From assembly GCA_947486675.1 (NCBI GenBank), contig CANKUF010000062.1:1-5355 (forward strand): a DNA stretch of 5,355 bases. Reading direction: 5' to 3'. Below the pieces are notes generated by a model, which saw only the letters and a program-made list of their open reading frames with translations, did not search any database and was not told the DNA's origin. The position numbers were made by a program, and so were the translations under genes. Source of the stretch: Acidimicrobiaceae bacterium (GTDB lineage: Bacteria; Actinomycetota; Acidimicrobiia; Acidimicrobiales; Ilumatobacteraceae). Below are positions 1-5,213 of the stretch, piece after piece (positions within the stretch are counted from its first letter, which is position 1; every line of letters starts with the position of its first letter).

Positions 1-32
1 CCAGGGCCCAGACTTTCGTCTCTAATCCCTGA

Positions 33-65
33 ATTCACCCAGATGTCACTGACATCTGGGTGAAT
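33..65. repeat. Perfect 33-bp palindrome in the copA leader (operator or hairpin)
   Basis: The arm ATTCACCCAGATGTCA (33-48) is followed by one central base (C49) and then its exact reverse complement (50-65). Sixteen paired positions without a mismatch cannot reasonably be chance. It ends 20 bp before the copA start codon. No T-run follows on either strand, so it is not a classical intrinsic terminator, although actinobacterial terminators often lack one. It could be a dimeric repressor operator for copA, a 5' UTR hairpin, or the terminator of a gene to the left. It does not have the short-spaced C-run/G-run form of typical CsoR sites, and I do not recognise it as a known copper-regulator box. 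Confidence 0.85.
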
Positions 66-89
66 GAAAGGCGAGACTGTAGTCAGTGA
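46..89 (+). promoter_or_regulatory. Possible alternative stem covering the copA start codon
   Basis: TCACTGAC (46-53), at the tip of the leader palindrome, is exactly complementary to GTCAGTGA (82-89), which contains the GTG start of copA (86-88). The 28-nt loop would hold the weak purine-rich stretch GGCGAG (70-75), the only candidate ribosome-binding site. This pairing excludes the palindrome hairpin, so the leader could in principle switch between a start-open and a start-closed fold. The pairing is seen in the sequence. The switch is inference, and an 8-bp match in a leader this size can occur by chance a few times in a hundred. Confidence 0.25.
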
Positions 90-2374
90 GCACAGAAGAG
101 TCAGTAGTCAATCAGCTAGATCTTTCGATCACGGGCATGTCATGCAACGCATGTGCGATGTCGATTGAAAAAGGACTGAATGCACTTCCCGGCGTGGAAG
201 CAACAGTGAACTATGCAACGGAATCTGCCCGAGTGGCATTTGATTCAACTTCGGCAGACGTAGCGACATTTATTACAACGATCGAAGGACTTGGTTACGG
301 CGCACGCACGCTTGCCGAAACCACTCCTGACATGTTGGATGCTGAAGTTCGTGAACGTGTGTCCATGTTGAAAATTCGACTATTGGTGACCTTGGTGCTG
401 GCGGTTCCAGTTGCGGTGGTGTCCATGTTTATGGCGTTGCAGTTCTCTAACTGGCAGTGGTATGCATTGGCATTATCTGCACCAGTAGTCACATGGGGTG
501 CATGGCCGTTCCATCGCGCAGCACTGATGAATGCGCGTCATCGAAACACCACGATGGACACGCTGATTTCGTTGGGCATTGTTGCGGCAACAGGCTGGTC
601 TCTGTGGGCACTGATTTGGGGTGGTGCTACAGATGGCCACAGCATGTCTGGCATGTCGGGAATGTCTGGCATGGCCGAGTCGCCACATGTGTATTTCGAA
701 GTTGCCGTTTCGGTCACGGTGTTTTTGTTGGCCGGTCGCTACTTCGAAGCTCGCGCAAAACGACGAGCAGGCGATGCACTTCGTGCGCTCCTTGCACTTG
801 GCGCTCGCAATGCAACGGTGTTGCGCGATGGAGAAGAAGTGGTGATTGAGGCTGCACTCATCAAGGTGGGTGACTTAATCGTGGTGCGCCCTGGCGAAAT
901 CATCGCCGCGGATGGAATTGTGCAAGATGGTGAATCCACTATCGATGCATCAATGCTCACGGGCGAAAGTGTTCCTGTTGATGTTGCAAAAGGCAGCAAA
1001 GTAACGGGAACAACAGTCAACTTGTCGGGCAGGATCATCGTGAAGGCACGCCGAATTGGTGCAGATTCAACGTTTGCGCAAATGACCAAGCTTGTTCGCG
1101 ATGCACAATCGACAAAAGCTCCGGTACAGCGCTTGGCCGACAGGGTGAGCAGCGTGTTTGTGCCGACGGTGATTGCAATTTCAATCCTCACGTTTATTGG
1201 CTGGTATGTACTTGGCGACAATGTCAGTCGCGTCGCAGATTCATTTACTGCAGCAGTTGCGGTGCTGATTATTGCGTGCCCATGTGCGCTTGGTCTTGCA
1301 ACGCCAACTGCATTGATGGTGGGTAGTGGCCGTGCAGCGCAAATGGGAATTGTGATTAAAGGCGTAGACGTATTGCAAAGTACACGTCGCGTAGACACAG
1401 TGGTGTTTGACAAAACAGGAACCGTGACGACTGGCGTCATGCAACTGATTGATGTGGTGTGCGCAACTGGCGTAACACGAGCAGAGGTGCTTGGTTTTGC
1501 GGGTGCTTTAGAGCACGCAAGTGAACACCCAGTAGCAAAAGCCATTGCTAATGCTGCCCGCATAGAACTTGGAACTCTTGCCGGCGTTGGTCACTTTGAA
1601 TCAATTGCAGGCATGGGAACGGTTGGTGTCGTTGACGGCAAGCGTGTGATGGTGGGTGGCGAACCGCTGTTTGAAAAGCAGCTGACCATCGTGTCAAAAG
1701 AAATGAAAGATGCTTTGCACGCTGCTCGAAATTCAGGCAACACTGCAGTGCTCGTTGCCTATGACGGCTCGGCAAAGGGAGTGTGCGTAATTGCCGATCA
1801 GCCCAAGCAACACAGCGCAGAAGCAATTGCCGATTTGCGCAAGCTTGGCTTAAGACCCGTATTGCTTACGGGAGACAATCGAGCAACCGCTGTTGCTGTT
1901 GCTCAACAAGTAGGGATAGATATCGATGAACAGCATGTAATTGCTGGGGTTCTTCCTGCCGAAAAAGTACGTGTCGTATCCGACTTGCAGGAGCGTGGCT
2001 ATGCAGTTGCCATGGTTGGCGATGGCGTGAATGATGCTGCGGCACTTGCGCAATCCGATGTTGGCATTGCCATGGGAACTGGTACTGATGTTGCAATGAA
2101 TGCAAGCGACCTCACCATTGTGAGTGGCGATCTGCGCCTAGTTGCTGACGCCATTTTGTTATCGCGTGCAACCTTGCGAACCATTAGCGCGAATGTGTTC
2201 TGGGCTTTTATCTATAACGCAGCAGCAATTCCTCTTGCTGCCCTCGGCTATATGAATCCAATGTGGGCAGGTTTGGCAATGGCTTTTTCCAGCGTGTTCG
2301 TAGTGAGCAACTCGTTACGGTTGCGCACGGCAAAACTTACGCCGCACACTGCGTTCGTTCACGCAACTCGATAA
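86..2374 (+). CDS. copA: Copper-exporting P1B-type ATPase (CopA type)
   Basis: This membrane pump uses ATP to export Cu(I) from the cytoplasm. The 762-residue length is typical for one N-terminal metal-binding domain. That HMA domain (about 10-75) carries the copper motif GMSCNAC (Cys20, Cys23). Two extra helices MA/MB (about 97-119, 122-146) and M1/M2 (155-179, 202-222) precede the actuator domain with TGES (292-295). M3 (356-377) and M4 (385-412, CPC at 398-400) follow. The catalytic domain has DKTGT (Asp442 is phosphorylated), HP (481-482), TGDN (595-598) and GDGVND (645-650). The last two helices carry Tyr710-Asn711 and Met732/Ser735-Ser736, the Cu(I)-specific P1B-1 signature. A methionine repeat lies between M1 and M2. 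GTG at 86 is the first in-frame start, because an in-frame TAG lies at 80-82; the ribosome-binding site is weak. The gene overlaps the convergent sigma-like gene by 38 bp. Copper-responsive control is likely but unproven. Silver could also be a substrate. Confidence 0.96.
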   Translation: MSTEESVVNQLDLSITGMSCNACAMSIEKGLNALPGVEATVNYATESARVAFDSTSADVATFITTIEGLGYGARTLAETTPDMLDAEVRERVSMLKIRLLVTLVLAVPVAVVSMFMALQFSNWQWYALALSAPVVTWGAWPFHRAALMNARHRNTTMDTLISLGIVAATGWSLWALIWGGATDGHSMSGMSGMSGMAESPHVYFEVAVSVTVFLLAGRYFEARAKRRAGDALRALLALGARNATVLRDGEEVVIEAALIKVGDLIVVRPGEIIAADGIVQDGESTIDASMLTGESVPVDVAKGSKVTGTTVNLSGRIIVKARRIGADSTFAQMTKLVRDAQSTKAPVQRLADRVSSVFVPTVIAISILTFIGWYVLGDNVSRVADSFTAAVAVLIIACPCALGLATPTALMVGSGRAAQMGIVIKGVDVLQSTRRVDTVVFDKTGTVTTGVMQLIDVVCATGVTRAEVLGFAGALEHASEHPVAKAIANAARIELGTLAGVGHFESIAGMGTVGVVDGKRVMVGGEPLFEKQLTIVSKEMKDALHAARNSGNTAVLVAYDGSAKGVCVIADQPKQHSAEAIADLRKLGLRPVLLTGDNRATAVAVAQQVGIDIDEQHVIAGVLPAEKVRVVSDLQERGYAVAMVGDGVNDAAALAQSDVGIAMGTGTDVAMNASDLTIVSGDLRLVADAILLSRATLRTISANVFWAFIYNAAAIPLAALGYMNPMWAGLAMAFSSVFVVSNSLRLRTAKLTPHTAFVHATR
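644..673 (+). repeat. Tandem 9-bp repeat encoding a Met-Ser-Gly copper loop in CopA
   Basis: ATG codons recur at 644, 653, 662 and 671. The units between them are ATGTCTGGC, ATGTCGGGA and ATGTCTGGC, so the protein reads (Met-Ser-Gly)x3-Met at residues 187-196. His185 and His201 flank it. By P1B topology this segment joins M1 and M2 on the outer face of the membrane. Methionine and histidine sulfur or nitrogen ligands suit Cu(I), so a role in copper release is plausible. The unit count may vary between strains by replication slippage; that is inference. Confidence 0.75.
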
Positions 2375-3119
2375 TTGCTTTTCGCCGCCAGGTGCGAACG
2401 GTGCGCACGCATACTCCAGCTTCTGCAGCGATTTCTTCTAACGTTTCGCCGCTACCCAAACGCATGATGAGTTGCAACGGAGCACTTCGAATTCCACGTT
2501 TCACAGCATCGTGAATTATCTGTGCAAGTTCAACGTTTGGTTCAATAGTTTCTTCATCGTCAGAGACAAACTTTTCATCGACATCGTCTGTCCAGCTTTC
2601 AACTTCTAACCGTTTCAGACGAGCGTTGCGAACAAATGCAAAGTATTCGGTGTCGCGAACCAAGTTTGAAGCAATTTTCGCTGGTCGGCGATCAACGGGA
2701 TATTGACGAATCAGAATCCATGCCTGCCCAAGGATTTCATTAAATGCAGCATTGAATCCGCCATTCACGATGTGTCCGCGTCGTCCTGCAATGGCAATAA
2801 GCGGTGGGAGTATTCGCTGCAACACAATTCGTGCAGCGAGTTCATCGTGGGCTGCACGCTTCACCAGTGCGAACAGAAATGCATCGCAATTTTCATAACT
2901 GGTATCGATTCCGTAGCCGGCACGAAGAAGCACTTCGTCGAGATGGTTGATTGGACCGCCAGGAAGATCCCAGCGATTGATCGTTCGCAGCGTTCGGGGT
3001 TGAGCTGAGATAGTTCCCCATTCGGTGACGAGTTTGCGAACGAGTGGGGCAGAACCCGCAGGATGGGTGAGTGAAGGACGTTGTTGTGTTGGTCGTGTTG
3101 TGGTCATGCACAGGATCAT
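2337..3119 (-). CDS. Uncharacterised actinobacterial sigma-like helix-turn-helix protein
   Basis: This 260-residue protein is of a kind I associate with Actinobacteria but for which I know no established function. The middle (about 90-157) resembles a degenerate sigma region 2: a helical Asp-Glu-Leu-Ala-Ala-Arg segment, then Gln-Ala-Trp and the basic stretch DRRPAKIASNLVRDT (143-157). An acidic linker follows (about 178-195). The C-terminus (about 196-255) resembles sigma region 4 with a clear helix-turn-helix, GETLEEIAAEAGVCVRTVRTW (224-244). It is therefore probably a DNA-binding transcription regulator or very divergent sigma factor. ATG at 3119 is the outer start; ATG at 3107 (residue 5, beginning Met-Thr-Thr-Thr) looks at least as natural. 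Neither has a Shine-Dalgarno sequence, so it may be leaderless. It converges on and overlaps copA and diverges from the hydrolase gene. No anti-sigma gene is adjacent. Targets are unknown. Confidence 0.85.
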   Translation of the reverse strand: MILCMTTTRPTQQRPSLTHPAGSAPLVRKLVTEWGTISAQPRTLRTINRWDLPGGPINHLDEVLLRAGYGIDTSYENCDAFLFALVKRAAHDELAARIVLQRILPPLIAIAGRRGHIVNGGFNAAFNEILGQAWILIRQYPVDRRPAKIASNLVRDTEYFAFVRNARLKRLEVESWTDDVDEKFVSDDEETIEPNVELAQIIHDAVKRGIRSAPLQLIMRLGSGETLEEIAAEAGVCVRTVRTWRRKAIIELRERTQCAA

Positions 3120-3124
3120 CTGAA

Positions 3125-3184
3125 ATGACGATCACTGCAGTTCTCACCGACCCACTCACCGAAAGTCTCACCGCACTGGAATAA
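3125..3184 (+). CDS. Possible 19-codon leader ORF upstream of the hydrolase (weak)
   Basis: ATG at 3125 opens a 19-codon frame closed by TAA at 3182-3184, 15 bp before the GTG at 3200. An AGGA at 3112-3115 sits 9 nt before the start, the only good Shine-Dalgarno spacing in this gap. The peptide holds three Leu-Thr pairs four residues apart, produced by the 12-bp-spaced DNA repeats. It could be a leader peptide coupling translation to the hydrolase, or merely an open frame across an operator region. It runs outward from the start of the divergent sigma-like gene. I know no homologue, and a frame this short proves little. Confidence 0.15.
   Translation: MTITAVLTDPLTESLTALE
3143..3178. repeat. 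Three CTCACCG repeats at exact 12-bp spacing in a divergent control region
   Basis: CTCACCG occurs at 3143-3149, 3155-3161 and 3167-3173, each start exactly 12 bp after the last; the first two extend to CTCACCGA. The five bases between copies differ, so the 7-mer is conserved rather than a whole 12-bp unit. The array fills the middle of the 80-bp gap between two divergently transcribed genes, where direct-repeat binding sites for a regulator are expected. The bound protein is unknown; the adjacent sigma-like regulator is one candidate. The alternative is coding repetition in a small peptide. Confidence 0.5.
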
Positions 3185-3190
3185 CCCTGT

Positions 3191-3196
3191 CAGTAT
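3191..3196 (+). promoter_or_regulatory. Candidate -10 element for a leaderless hydrolase transcript
   Basis: CAGTAT ends exactly 6 nt before ATG 3203. It has the key A at the second position and T at the sixth position of a TANNNT-type actinobacterial -10 box. Transcription would then begin at the A of ATG 3203. This fits the absence of any Shine-Dalgarno sequence before 3200/3203. The first position is C rather than T, and no clear -35 box is seen, so this remains tentative. Confidence 0.25.
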
Positions 3197-3199
3197 TGG

Positions 3200-3862
3200 G
3201 TGATGCGCATTACCTTGCCTTCAGGAACCACAGCAGAAATTGACACATCGGTAGCCAATCCCAAAATGGGGTTAGTCATTGCTCCAGATATTTTTGGACT
3301 CCGCCCACTGTTCGCCGAACTCGTTTCGCAGTTAGCAAACGAATGGCAGATGGCGGTAATTGCAGTAGAGCCGTTTCCAGGTAAGGAGTTGTCTCCAGAT
3401 GTCGGTGAACGCTTCGCCGAAATGGCCAAGTTGGACGACGAAGTTCACCTACGTGATCTCACCGAAGCCGCCGATGCGCTGGGTGTTGATCGAGTTGGCC
3501 TCATCGGGTTCTGTATGGGAGGCATGTATTGCTTTAAGGCAGCCCGAAGCGATCGCTTCGCGAAGATCTCATCGTTTTACGGGATGATTCATGTCCCTGA
3601 AGGTTGGCAGAGCACAACACAAGGTGACCCAATGGAATATTTGTATGCGGGTTTTCCAGAACGCGTGTTGGCAATTATTGGTGCACAAGACCCGTACACA
3701 CCGCCTGAACAGGTAACAGAACTTTTTGAAAGCGGAGTAACAGTGTGTGAATACCCGCATGCTGTGCACGGCTTCGCACACGATGCAACACGTCCTGCGC
3801 ATCGGGCCGAAGATGCTGCCGACGCATTTGCTCGCACCCACGAATGGCTGCTTGCAGAATAA
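3200..3862 (+). CDS. Dienelactone hydrolase-family alpha/beta hydrolase
   Basis: This predicted cytoplasmic hydrolase of 219-220 residues is the usual size for the dienelactone hydrolase family (PF01738). The nucleophile elbow GFCMGG (103-108) supplies catalytic Cys105 in place of the serine of most alpha/beta hydrolases. Asp164 in IIGAQDPYTP and His190 in HAVHGFAHD complete the triad. APDIFG (28-33) matches the family's N-terminal strand-loop, with Asp where the classical Pseudomonas enzyme has Glu. Family members open lactone rings such as dienelactone in chlorocatechol breakdown, but most genomic copies have unknown substrates, and no aromatic-degradation genes are nearby. The start is GTG 3200 or, more naturally, ATG 3203; neither has a Shine-Dalgarno sequence. 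The gene diverges from the sigma-like gene. Its TAA is immediately followed by the stop of the convergent crp-like gene, leaving no terminator space. The family assignment is firm; the substrate is not. Confidence 0.93.
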   Translation: MMRITLPSGTTAEIDTSVANPKMGLVIAPDIFGLRPLFAELVSQLANEWQMAVIAVEPFPGKELSPDVGERFAEMAKLDDEVHLRDLTEAADALGVDRVGLIGFCMGGMYCFKAARSDRFAKISSFYGMIHVPEGWQSTTQGDPMEYLYAGFPERVLAIIGAQDPYTPPEQVTELFESGVTVCEYPHAVHGFAHDATRPAHRAEDAADAFARTHEWLLAE

Positions 3863-4528
3863 TTAACTAGCGCGAATTTCCATTCGATCGCGCATCAAAA
3901 TTTTGTAGCGACGATCATGTTGCTCTAGCCAGCCAAGACGAATGAAACTTGCAATTGCTTTGTTCACGCGTTCACGTGAAGCACCAACCATGCCGGCCAG
4001 TTCCTCTTGAGTTACTGGCAATACGAACTCGTTACTTCCACTCGATAGTTCGAGCAAGCGCTTGGCTGTTCGACCAGTGACATCGAGGAACACGCTGTCG
4101 GCGAGGACTTCGTCCATTGTGCGCAACCGAGTGGCGAGCAATTTGATAACTCCCCACAACATGGTTGGGTTCGCTTGCATCTGTTCGCGTACCGGGGCAT
4201 AAGGAATACGTAAGACAGAGCTTTGTTCGATGGCACGCGCCATTGCGCTGCGAGGTCCTTCGTCGAGCATGCCGAGTTCGCCAAACAAGTCTCCCGACTC
4301 CATAAGCGCAAGCATGCTCTCGCGGCTATCGAGCGGTTTATTGCCAATAGCAATGGCAATACGTCCGCTGAGGACAACAAACAATGCGTCAGGAGCGTCC
4401 CCTTCATTGAACAAGACATCGCCGCGCTGAAGGTTTTGCGTCTGTGCGTGAGCGCAAATGAGCGAAAGCGCGCTCGTTGGGGTGTCTGCAAAAAACGATG
4501 TATTTGCGAGAATTTCTTCGTGTGTCAT
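3863..4528 (-). CDS. Crp/Fnr-family transcription regulator, actinobacterial Crp/GlxR type
   Basis: This 221-residue protein is a cyclic-nucleotide-type global regulator close in size to mycobacterial Crp (224). The N-terminal effector domain (about 1-110) holds the nucleotide pocket LFGELGMLDEGPRSA (81-95) with Glu84, Arg93 and Ser94 in the positions that bind ribose and phosphate of cAMP. A long dimerisation helix spans about 113-143. The C-terminal winged helix (about 148-221) has the helix-turn-helix TQEELAGMVGASRERVNKAI (173-192). Its Ser184-Arg185-Glu186 matches the recognition-helix start of proteins that bind TGTGA-N6-TCACA. The protein lacks the four-cysteine iron-sulfur arrangement of Fnr. 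It starts 25 bp from the divergent ispD start and has no Shine-Dalgarno sequence, so it may be leaderless. Its stop abuts that of the hydrolase. cAMP dependence follows from the pocket but is not shown. Confidence 0.94.
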   Translation of the reverse strand: MTHEEILANTSFFADTPTSALSLICAHAQTQNLQRGDVLFNEGDAPDALFVVLSGRIAIAIGNKPLDSRESMLALMESGDLFGELGMLDEGPRSAMARAIEQSSVLRIPYAPVREQMQANPTMLWGVIKLLATRLRTMDEVLADSVFLDVTGRTAKRLLELSSGSNEFVLPVTQEELAGMVGASRERVNKAIASFIRLGWLEQHDRRYKILMRDRMEIRAS

Positions 4529-4553
4529 GCGAACTATGACGGTACTACCCTAA
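4529..4553. promoter_or_regulatory. 25-bp divergent promoter gap between crp-like gene and ispD
   Basis: The start codons of the two divergent genes lie only 25 bp apart, so each promoter must overlap the other or the opposing coding region. On the minus strand TAGGGT (positions 4552-4547) fits the TANNNT -10 pattern and would give the crp-like gene a leader of about 12 nt. For ispD only the poorer TACTAC (4543-4548) is visible. Neither gene has a Shine-Dalgarno sequence. GTCAT (4524-4528) and ATGAC (4536-4540) form a short inverted repeat across the crp-like start codon, a possible but weak autoregulatory site. Confidence 0.45.
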
Positions 4554-5204
4554 ATGAACGTGACAACCGTGCCGAATGAAAATGTTTGGACAATTGTGGT
4601 TGCCGCAGGCTCTGGCGCTCGGTTTGGTGGCCCAAAACAGTTTTCAATGCTTGGCGACCGTCGAGTCTTGGATTGGTCAGTAGAAACAGCGGGTAGTTCC
4701 AGCAATGGAGTAGTGGTTGTTCTTCCGGCCGCCGATGCAGAACGCGAAGGTGGGGTTGCAGGTGGTGAGACACGAAGCGAATCAGTTCGTTGTGGTCTTG
4801 CTGCAGTTCCAGCAGAAGCAACCATTATTTGTGTGCATGACGCTGCTCGACCTTTTGCGAGCGCACACTTGTATCGCGAAGTCATCATGCAAGTTCATGC
4901 TGGTGCCGAAGGTGCAATTCCTGCATTGCCGGTGACCGACACCATTAAGCAAGTAAATTCTCAAAACATTGTGATTGCGACTCCTGATCGGTCTTCACTT
5001 GTTGCCGTGCAGACACCACAGGCATTTCGAGCATCGGTATTGCGTTCGGCGCATGCATCATCTCCGGAAGGTACAGATGATGCGACACTGGTAGAGGCGA
5101 TGGGAAAACAAGTCGTCGTTGTCGCTGGCGAAGTAATGAATCGCAAACTCACTGCGCCAGAAGATCTTGAATGGGCGCGTGCAATGGCGCGCACAGAGGC
5201 ATAG
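4554..5204 (+). CDS. ispD: 2-C-methyl-D-erythritol 4-phosphate cytidylyltransferase
   Basis: This enzyme joins CTP and 2-C-methyl-D-erythritol 4-phosphate to form CDP-methylerythritol, the third step of the MEP isoprenoid pathway. At 216 residues it is slightly short for the family. The CTP-binding loop AAGSGARFGGPKQF (17-30) carries Arg23 and Lys28, equivalent to E. coli Arg20 and Lys27, but the gap is two residues shorter. Further landmarks are GETRSESVRCGL (71-82), HDAARP (95-100; Asp96, Arg99), PVTDTIK (126-132), Arg146, TPQAF (154-158), TDDATLVE (174-181) and NRKLTAPEDL (196-205, with Lys198 at the E. coli Lys213 position). All catalytic residues are present. ATG 4554 has no Shine-Dalgarno sequence and may begin a leaderless transcript. 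The gene is followed 9 bp later by ispF, so the pair is almost surely co-transcribed. It is separate from ispF, unlike fused IspDF proteins. Confidence 0.96.
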   Translation: MNVTTVPNENVWTIVVAAGSGARFGGPKQFSMLGDRRVLDWSVETAGSSSNGVVVVLPAADAEREGGVAGGETRSESVRCGLAAVPAEATIICVHDAARPFASAHLYREVIMQVHAGAEGAIPALPVTDTIKQVNSQNIVIATPDRSSLVAVQTPQAFRASVLRSAHASSPEGTDDATLVEAMGKQVVVVAGEVMNRKLTAPEDLEWARAMARTEA

Positions 5205-5207
5205 GAG
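5203..5207 (+). promoter_or_regulatory. Ribosome-binding site of ispF
   Basis: AGGAG overlaps the TAG stop of ispD (5202-5204) and lies 6 nt before the ATG at 5214. It is the strongest Shine-Dalgarno sequence in the window. It fixes the ispF start and suggests translation coupled to ispD. The other genes lack such a site, which fits internal operon genes needing one while first genes may be leaderless. Confidence 0.85.
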
Positions 5208-5213
5208 CACAAC

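Noticed and set aside
1..25. Possible C-terminal tail of an upstream gene, frame from position 2 ending in TAA at 23-25
   Set aside because: Only seven codons are visible and no motif can be recognised, so a chance stop is as likely. It would, however, fit the palindrome at 33-65 being that gene's terminator.
33..65. Palindrome as a classical Rho-independent terminator
   Set aside because: No run of T follows the stem on either strand, so I kept it as a palindrome of open function rather than calling a terminator.
739..1563. 274-codon open frame on the minus strand inside copA
   Set aside because: It lies wholly antisense to conserved catalytic parts of the ATPase. Its composition is the low-complexity Ala/Ser/Thr mix of a shadow frame, and it has no motif.
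2263..2514. Plus-strand open frame running across the end of copA
   Set aside because: It is a shifted frame of copA continuing antisense through the sigma-like gene, with no recognisable domain and no ribosome-binding site.
2500..2515. TTCAC-N6-GTGAA inverted repeat resembling a Crp site
   Set aside because: It lies inside coding sequence, and its half-sites are in the opposite order to TGTGA-N6-TCACA. Five-base arms occur often by chance.
2703..3008. 101-codon plus-strand open frame opposite the sigma-like gene
   Set aside because: It is entirely antisense to a better-supported protein with a clear helix-turn-helix, and the translation shows no motif.
3569..3841. 90-codon and 82-codon minus-strand frames inside the hydrolase gene
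   Set aside because: They oppose the segment coding the catalytic Asp and His of the hydrolase and have no plausible start signals or domains.
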